A program made the translations under genes and the position numbers. A stretch of DNA of 58,623 nucleotides from Pseudolactococcus piscium (GTDB lineage: Bacteria > Bacillota > Bacilli > Lactobacillales > Streptococcaceae), in contig NZ_JXJW01000019.1 of the NCBI RefSeq assembly GCF_002441695.1, forward strand, positions 1 to 58,623, in the 5' to 3' direction. The notes beneath the pieces were generated by a model. It was not told where the DNA came from. It saw only the letters and a list, made by a program, of their open reading frames with translations, and searched no databases. Positions 53,757 through 58,623 of the stretch are shown here, one piece after another. How positions within the stretch are numbered: the first letter of the stretch is position 1; each line of letters starts with the position of its first letter.

Positions 53757-54592
53757 TTGTCTCAACTATTAATCAAGGCCTATTATGGGCAATTTTAGGG
53801 TTAGGTATTTTCTTAACTTTTCGTATTTTAAATTTCCCTGATATGACAGCAGAAGGCTCATTTCCTTTAGGAGGTGCTGTTGCCGTTACCTTGATAACGC
53901 AAGGGGTTAATCCATTAATGGCGACAGTAGCTGCTTTTGTAGCAGGTTGTGCTGCTGGATTAATAACAGGATTGCTCTATACTAAAGGGAAAATCCCGAC
54001 CTTACTCGCGGGTATACTGGTGATGACGTCTTGTAACTCAGTCATGCTGATGGTCATGGGACGGGCTAATTTGGGCTTGCTAGGCTTAGATAAGTTAAAA
54101 GGCACATGGGTTAGTGTCTTAGCAGTTGTGCTAGTCTTAGTGATTATGTTTTATTTTCTAAATACTAACCTAGGTCAAGCCTTTATCGCAACTGGTGACA
54201 ATGCCGATATGGCCAAGTCTTTCGGTATTAATACCGACCGCATGGAATTGTTAGGCTTGGTCGTATCAAATGGGATTATTGCCTTATCAGGTGCCTTGAT
54301 TTCACAAAATGATGGCTATGCTGATGTCTCTAAAGGCCTTGGTGTCATCGTGATCGGATTGGCAAGTCTTATCATAGGAGAAGTTCTATTTGGTAATGTG
54401 TCGATGTTAGAAAGAATGATTGCCATCGTAATCGGCGCCATCTGTTACCAATTTTTGATACTTTTAGTCATCAAACTCGGCTTTAATACAAACTATCTCA
54501 AATTATTTAGTGCCATCATATTAGCTGGTTGTTTGATGATACCAACGATAAAAGCGAAAGTCTTTAAGGGGGTAAACTTAAATGCCAACTAA
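53753..54592 (+). CDS. ABC transporter permease, TrpY-like
   Basis: 279 residues, eight or so helices, branched-chain-amino-acid-type permease (LivH-like). FLTFRILNFPDMTAEGSFPLGGAVAVTLI at the start and ATGDNADMAKSFGINTDRM as the cytoplasmic coupling loop. Overlaps the substrate-binding gene by 4 nt and the ATPase gene by 11 nt. Confidence 0.88.
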   Translation: MIVSTINQGLLWAILGLGIFLTFRILNFPDMTAEGSFPLGGAVAVTLITQGVNPLMATVAAFVAGCAAGLITGLLYTKGKIPTLLAGILVMTSCNSVMLMVMGRANLGLLGLDKLKGTWVSVLAVVLVLVIMFYFLNTNLGQAFIATGDNADMAKSFGINTDRMELLGLVVSNGIIALSGALISQNDGYADVSKGLGVIVIGLASLIIGEVLFGNVSMLERMIAIVIGAICYQFLILLVIKLGFNTNYLKLFSAIILAGCLMIPTIKAKVFKGVNLNAN

Positions 54593-55349
54593 CTTAACCC
54601 CAATCATCGAATTAAAACATGCGACCAAGGTCATTGAGAATGGCGAGGAAAGTAAAGTCATCTTAGATGATGTTTCCTTGCAGATTCATGCGACTGATTT
54701 TATCACGATTTTAGGTGGCAATGGTGCAGGCAAGTCAACTTTATTTAATGCCATTTCAGGGACATTATCTTTAACATCAGGGACAATCTGGATAAATGGT
54801 GTTGATGTAACCAAGCAATCCCCAGAAAAGCGTGCTGCTCATATCTCTCGTGTCTTTCAGGACCCTAAAATGGGCACAGCACCACGTATGACAGGTGTAG
54901 AAAATTTAGCTATCGCCTCACTTCGCGGTAAGAAGCGAACGCTTAAGCTCCGTCAAATCAACCAATATAAATCTGATTTTACAAGCTTAGCCGCGCAAAT
55001 TGGGAATGGCTTAGAGGCGCATTTAGATGTACCGACGGGCAATCTATCAGGTGGCCAAAGACAGGCCTTAAGTCTTTTGATGGCAACGATTATCCAACCA
55101 GAGCTCTTGTTATTAGACGAGCACACGGCAGCCTTAGATCCAAAGACATCTAAAGCCTTGATGGCATTGACAGAAAGGTTGGTACGACAGCAAAGCTTGA
55201 CAGCCTTGATGATCACCCACCATATGGAAGATGCACTTAAATATGGTAATCGGCTGATTGTCATGAAAGATGGCAAAATCGTACAGGATTTAAATGCAAC
55301 TGAAAAAGAGCAGATGAAACTAGAAGATTTTTATAGGATATTTGATTAG
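54582..55349 (+). CDS. ABC transporter ATPase, TrpZ-like
   Basis: 255 residues. Walker A GGNGAGKST, Q-loop VFQDPKMGTAPRMT, signature LSGGQRQAL, Walker B LLLLDEHTAALDP (a His replaces the common proline after Glu) and the switch histidine in MITHHMEDAL. Powers the neighbouring permease. Starts inside the permease gene. Confidence 0.92.
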   Translation: MPTNLTPIIELKHATKVIENGEESKVILDDVSLQIHATDFITILGGNGAGKSTLFNAISGTLSLTSGTIWINGVDVTKQSPEKRAAHISRVFQDPKMGTAPRMTGVENLAIASLRGKKRTLKLRQINQYKSDFTSLAAQIGNGLEAHLDVPTGNLSGGQRQALSLLMATIIQPELLLLDEHTAALDPKTSKALMALTERLVRQQSLTALMITHHMEDALKYGNRLIVMKDGKIVQDLNATEKEQMKLEDFYRIFD

Positions 55350-55775
55350 ATGACTAAGATACTACAAAGACTATCTCGTATTGTATTAGCAGTATTTGCA
55401 TTGATTTTACTCTTTATCGGTGGTATGAATTGCCAGCGCTATTTGACAGAGCGACATGACCCAAAGACGGCTGTTAGTGGACAGGTTATCAAGTCTGCTA
55501 GCACTAAATTGGTACGCTATCAGTTTAAATCTGTTACTTATGAGCAGGTTCCAGTGGGTAATATCACGCAAACGTTTGGTAAAGTCGGTGAACAAGTGAC
55601 AGTCTACGTCAATCATCACAATCCTAAAAAGATCTATATGAAAAAAAATGCAACCAGTCTCTTAATTATATCGTCAGTTCTGATTGGGTGGGCGATATTA
55701 ATCGGTTTAGTTTTGTTTTTCGAATATTGGTTTATCCATCGCTTGAAAGTTATGTCAGAACCTACAACAAAGTAA
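55350..55775 (+). CDS. DUF3592-like membrane protein
   Basis: 141 residues, two helices (about 10-26 and 103-124) enclosing an extracytoplasmic beta-rich domain ([40 protein letters not shown]). Begins at the base after the ATPase stop, so it is the fourth gene of the transporter operon. The family is not enzymatically defined. Confidence 0.7.
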   Translation: MTKILQRLSRIVLAVFALILLFIGGMNCQRYLTERHDPKTAVSGQVIKSASTKLVRYQFKSVTYEQVPVGNITQTFGKVGEQVTVYVNHHNPKKIYMKKNATSLLIISSVLIGWAILIGLVLFFEYWFIHRLKVMSEPTTK

Positions 55776-55818
55776 TAAAAATAGCATAGTACTAAAAATA
55801 AAGGAGAGCAGTCGCATC

Positions 55819-56229
55819 ATGGAAAAAACATTTTTTATCATCAAACCTGACGGTGTCCGTCGGTCATTAATTGGTCACGTCATTGCTAGAGTCGAAATTC
55901 GTGGCTTTACGCTTGAGAAACTAGAAATGCGTGATGTATCAAGAGAGATGTTAGATCGACATTATGCTGACCTTGTGGACAAACCTTTTTACCCTGAAAT
56001 CGTTAGCTACATGACATCAGGACCAGTGGTTATTGGTGTGTTGAAGGGCTCAGATGTCATTCACTCTTGGCGTAAGATGATGGGGGCTACCAACCCATCT
56101 GATGCTTTACCAGGGACGATCCGTGGCGACTTTGCCCATGCCTCAGATGATGGGTCAGTCGAAAATATCGTACACGGATCAGACTCTACAGAATCTGCAG
56201 CACGTGAAATTGCGCTTTGGTTTGATTAA
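55819..56229 (+). CDS. ndk: Nucleoside diphosphate kinase
   Basis: 136 residues. [16 protein letters not shown] at the start and the phosphorylated histidine, about H119, in [12 protein letters not shown]. Uses ATP to charge other nucleoside diphosphates. Length is normal. AAGGAGAG precedes ATG 55819 at rather long distance. Alone, closed by a terminator. Confidence 0.96.
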   Translation: MEKTFFIIKPDGVRRSLIGHVIARVEIRGFTLEKLEMRDVSREMLDRHYADLVDKPFYPEIVSYMTSGPVVIGVLKGSDVIHSWRKMMGATNPSDALPGTIRGDFAHASDDGSVENIVHGSDSTESAAREIALWFD

Positions 56230-56235
56230 AAAATG

Positions 56236-56256
56236 CTGTCGGAAGACAGGTTTTTT
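56236..56256 (+). terminator. Terminator of ndk
   Basis: CTGTC / GACAG with GGAA loop and T-run. Confidence 0.82.
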
Positions 56257-56270
56257 ATTTGACAAAAATA

Positions 56271-56279
56271 TGGTAAAAT
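56271..56279 (+). promoter_or_regulatory. Extended -10 of lepA, leaderless arrangement
   Basis: TGGTAAAAT ends 7 nt before ATG 56287. No ribosome site. Confidence 0.5.
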
Positions 56280-56286
56280 AAAGGTT

Positions 56287-58116
56287 ATGACTATAGACTT
56301 AAATGCAGTTAAAAAAAGGCAAGAAAATATTCGGAATTTTTCGATCATTGCCCATATTGACCACGGTAAATCAACATTAGCAGACCGTATTTTAGAACAA
56401 ACAAAGACAGTATCCGCCCGTGAAATGCAGGCGCAACTTTTGGATTCCATGGATTTGGAACGCGAACGTGGGATTACGATCAAGCTCAATGCGATCGAAC
56501 TTAGCTATCTTGCTAAAAATGGGGAGACCTATACCTTCCACTTGATCGACACACCTGGCCACGTCGATTTTACTTATGAAGTGTCTCGTTCTCTTGCGGC
56601 ATGTGAAGGCGCTATTTTAGTTGTCGATGCAGCACAAGGTATTGAAGCGCAGACCCTCGCTAACGTCTACCTAGCCTTGGATAACGACTTAGAGATTTTA
56701 CCTGTCATTAACAAGATTGACTTACAAGCAGCTGATCCTGAGCGTGTGCGACATGAAATCGAAGATGTGATTGGTCTTGATGCCAGTGAAGCAGTCTTAG
56801 CGTCAGCTAAGGCAGGTATCGGTATCGATGAGATATTGGAGCAAATCGTCGAAAAAGTTCCTGCACCATCTGGGTCTATCGATAATCCCTTAAAAGCCCT
56901 TATTTTTGACTCAGTTTATGATGCCTATCGTGGTGTTATTCTGCAAGTCCGTGTGATGGATGGGATTGTCAAACCAGGTGACACGATCCAACTGATGAGT
57001 AATGACAAGACATTTGTCGTCACTGAAGTTGGTATCTTTACACCAAAAGCAGTTGGCCGTGAGTTTTTAGCAACGGGAGATGTTGGCTATATCGCAGCTG
57101 CTATCAAAACAGTAGCAGATACCCGTGTCGGCGATACGATCACCCTCGCCAATAATCCTGCTGATGCACCGCTTGAAGGCTATAAACAGCTGAATCCGAT
57201 GGTCTTTGCAGGTATTTATCCGATCGAATCCAATAAGTACAATGACTTACGTGAAGCGCTAGACAAGTTACAGCTGAATGATGCCAGTTTACAGTTTGAA
57301 CCTGAGACATCACAAGCCCTTGGTTTTGGTTTCCGCTGTGGCTTTCTTGGTCTGCTCCACATGGATGTTATTCAAGAACGTCTGGAACGTGAATTTAATA
57401 TCGATTTGATCATGACAGCACCTAGTGTGGTCTACCATATCAATACGACAGATGGCGAGATGGTAGAAGTCGCCAATCCATCTGAGTTCCCAGATCCAAC
57501 TCGTGTTGATAATATCGAAGAACCATTTGTCAAAGCGCAAATCATGGTACCACAGGACTATGTCGGCGCTGTCATGGAGTTAGCTCAACGCAAACGTGGT
57601 GATTTTGTGACCATGGATTACCTAGATGAAAATCGGGTTAATGTCATTTATCAAATGCCCCTATCAGAAATCGTTTTTGACTTCTTTGATAAACTCAAAT
57701 CAAGCACAAAAGGCTATGCCAGCTTTGACTATGAAATTTCAGAGTACCGCAAAAGCTCGCTCGTTAAGATGGATATCATGCTTAATGCTGAACGTGTGGA
57801 TGCTTTGAGTTTCATTGTCCATAAGGAATTTTCTTATGAACGTGGTAAAATCATCGTTGATAAACTGAAAAAAATCATTCCACGCCAACAGTTTGAAGTA
57901 CCGATTCAAGCTGCTATCGGTCAAAAAATCGTGGCTCGATCTGATATCAAAGCACTTCGTAAAAACGTCCTCGCCAAATGTTATGGTGGTGATATTTCAC
58001 GGAAACGTAAACTCCTTGAGAAACAGAAAAAAGGGAAGAAACGTATGAAAGCCATCGGTAATGTTGAAGTACCACAAGAAGCTTTCCTCAGCGTCTTGAG
58101 TATGGATGACGAATAA
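56287..58116 (+). CDS. lepA: Elongation factor 4 (LepA)
   Basis: 609-residue translational GTPase that acts on ribosomes in initiation and back-translocation. G motifs: [40 protein letters not shown] and [10 protein letters not shown]. The LepA-specific C-terminal domain has [27 protein letters not shown]-type basic sequence, shown in part as [14 protein letters not shown]. Full length. Confidence 0.97.
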   Translation: MTIDLNAVKKRQENIRNFSIIAHIDHGKSTLADRILEQTKTVSAREMQAQLLDSMDLERERGITIKLNAIELSYLAKNGETYTFHLIDTPGHVDFTYEVSRSLAACEGAILVVDAAQGIEAQTLANVYLALDNDLEILPVINKIDLQAADPERVRHEIEDVIGLDASEAVLASAKAGIGIDEILEQIVEKVPAPSGSIDNPLKALIFDSVYDAYRGVILQVRVMDGIVKPGDTIQLMSNDKTFVVTEVGIFTPKAVGREFLATGDVGYIAAAIKTVADTRVGDTITLANNPADAPLEGYKQLNPMVFAGIYPIESNKYNDLREALDKLQLNDASLQFEPETSQALGFGFRCGFLGLLHMDVIQERLEREFNIDLIMTAPSVVYHINTTDGEMVEVANPSEFPDPTRVDNIEEPFVKAQIMVPQDYVGAVMELAQRKRGDFVTMDYLDENRVNVIYQMPLSEIVFDFFDKLKSSTKGYASFDYEISEYRKSSLVKMDIMLNAERVDALSFIVHKEFSYERGKIIVDKLKKIIPRQQFEVPIQAAIGQKIVARSDIKALRKNVLAKCYGGDISRKRKLLEKQKKGKKRMKAIGNVEVPQEAFLSVLSMDDE

Positions 58117-58130
58117 CTCAATTTGAAAAG

Positions 58131-58150
58131 CGCAGTGATGCGTTTTTTTT
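58131..58150 (+). terminator. Terminator of lepA
   Basis: CGCA / TGCG with flanking A and T runs. Confidence 0.7.
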
Positions 58151-58317
58151 GCTTTAAATAACGAATTATACAGAAATTATGTAGTCTTTAACTATCAATT
58201 AAGAGATAAATTGACAAAATAGGATAAAGTATGACTCGTTATCTAAAAAGGTGTAACATGTTATTGTCAGATTAATAATAGATAAGACGATAGTAAGCTG
58301 ATATGACAAGGGGAAGT

Positions 58318-58410
58318 ATGACAAAAAAACAAAAGACGATTAGGCGTTGTTTTACTCCTAATCTTAATTATAGGAGGTTTATTGATGGTACAGAAGGGTG
58401 GGATATATAT
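58318..58410 (+). pseudogene. Small single-pass membrane protein gene with an apparent +1 frameshift
   Basis: AGGGGAAG and ATG 58318 open a frame that, after removal of one A from the seven-A run at 58323-58329, reads MTKNKRRLGVVLLLILII then GGLLMVQKGGIYI and stops at 58412-58414. The TGA overlaps the next start (ATGA). The hydrophobic helix and basic start make this the likely true product, about 30 residues. As given, the frame instead runs into the following gene. Confidence 0.55.
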
Positions 58411-58623
58411 ATGAGTAATTTAGAAAATTTTAATAACATACATGCCAATTTATCTGAGAGTGCATATAATGATAGACCTAATAATTTCCCCGAATTATCT
58501 AATATGAGAAAAGAACGAAAAATTGACTTTTCCAAACATTATGTAAATAAAAAAAAAATTAGTTGAAACTAAAGGTGGCACCCATCTCCCAAATAACGGG
58601 ATTGTATATCTTCAGCCTGATAA
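58411..58623 (+). pseudogene. Hydrolase/lipase-like (DUF6792-type) protein, frameshifted and cut by the window end
   Basis: From ATG 58411: SNLENFNNIHANLSESAYNDRP, NNFPELSNM and IDFSKHYVN, then a ten-A run at 58549-58558 after which the frame stops. With nine A residues it continues VETKGGTHLPNNGIVYLQPD to the window end. This N-terminal pattern (NLSE-AY-DRP, GGT-LPNNG-VYLQPD) recalls a family of alpha/beta-hydrolase-like proteins in streptococci and other bacilli. The rest lies outside the window. It may be a pseudogene, a phase-variable gene or contain a sequence error. Confidence 0.5.

Overview
The window is one contiguous chromosomal segment of a low-GC Gram-positive coccus of the Streptococcaceae, most likely Lactococcus or the piscium/raffinolactis group (Pseudolactococcus). 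The evidence is the lactococcal-type L-lactate dehydrogenase, the RodA/HAD/GyrB neighbourhood, the TsaE-GNAT-LytR block, the YqgQ-glucokinase-rhodanese block, many TTG starts and strong AGGAGG-type ribosome sites. Species cannot be fixed from the sequence alone.

Layout. 1-5.1 kb: RodA, an orphan CcpA-type regulated PTS IIB, an Lsa-type ABC-F protein behind a long structured leader, an EamA permease and a HAD protein. 5.2-12 kb: gyrB, deoB-punA nucleoside salvage, dinB, a small membrane protein, a minimal prepilin peptidase-like protein and Dps. 12-20.7 kb: yqgQ-glcK-rhodanese-degenerate LCP operon, a phosphodiester glycosidase, a candidate small RNA, typA, tsaE-GNAT-LytR and tRNA-Arg(UCU). 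20.77-21.73 kb: a 900-bp AT-rich cassette bounded by 62-bp direct repeats that copy the tRNA 3' end and its terminator. It carries one unrecognised P-loop gene and no integrase. 21.9-33.7 kb: an ECF S component, a lipoprotein, then a maltose/maltodextrin regulon (malEFG, divergent neopullulanase, maltose phosphorylase, beta-phosphoglucomutase, LacI regulator) with LacI/CcpA-type operators on each promoter. 33.9-38.2 kb: MBL-fold hydrolase, tadA, SRP RNA, ogt, YueI, small membrane and SemiSWEET proteins. 38.3-42.1 kb: FMN riboswitch and ribD-ribE-ribBA-ribH. 42.2-44.4 kb: a 28-residue amphipathic peptide gene, DUF6440, DUF1361 and a DapA-family lyase. 44.7-50.3 kb: GNAT, YtoI-like regulator, NrnA, HD and MaoC proteins, a Bax inhibitor-1 family protein and ldh. 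50.4-58.6 kb: rqcH, a TrpXYZ-like ABC transporter, ndk, lepA, and a frameshifted small-membrane-protein plus hydrolase-like pair cut by the window end.

How the genes work together. Maltodextrins enter through MalEFG, are trimmed by the neopullulanase, phosphorolysed by maltose phosphorylase to glucose plus beta-glucose-1-phosphate, and fed to glycolysis by beta-PGM and by glucokinase encoded elsewhere in the window. Lactate dehydrogenase completes homolactic fermentation. The riboflavin operon is a full GTP-to-riboflavin set under FMN control.

The most striking genome-wide feature is a recurrent promoter layout: a -10 box, usually extended TGnTATAAT, ending only 6-8 nt before an ATG that lacks a ribosome site. 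At least twelve starts show it, which implies leaderless mRNAs. The best candidates for undescribed biology are the 900-bp tRNA-Arg cassette, the modulin-like peptide next to DUF6440, and a promoter-terminator unit between the glycosidase and typA that looks like a small RNA gene.
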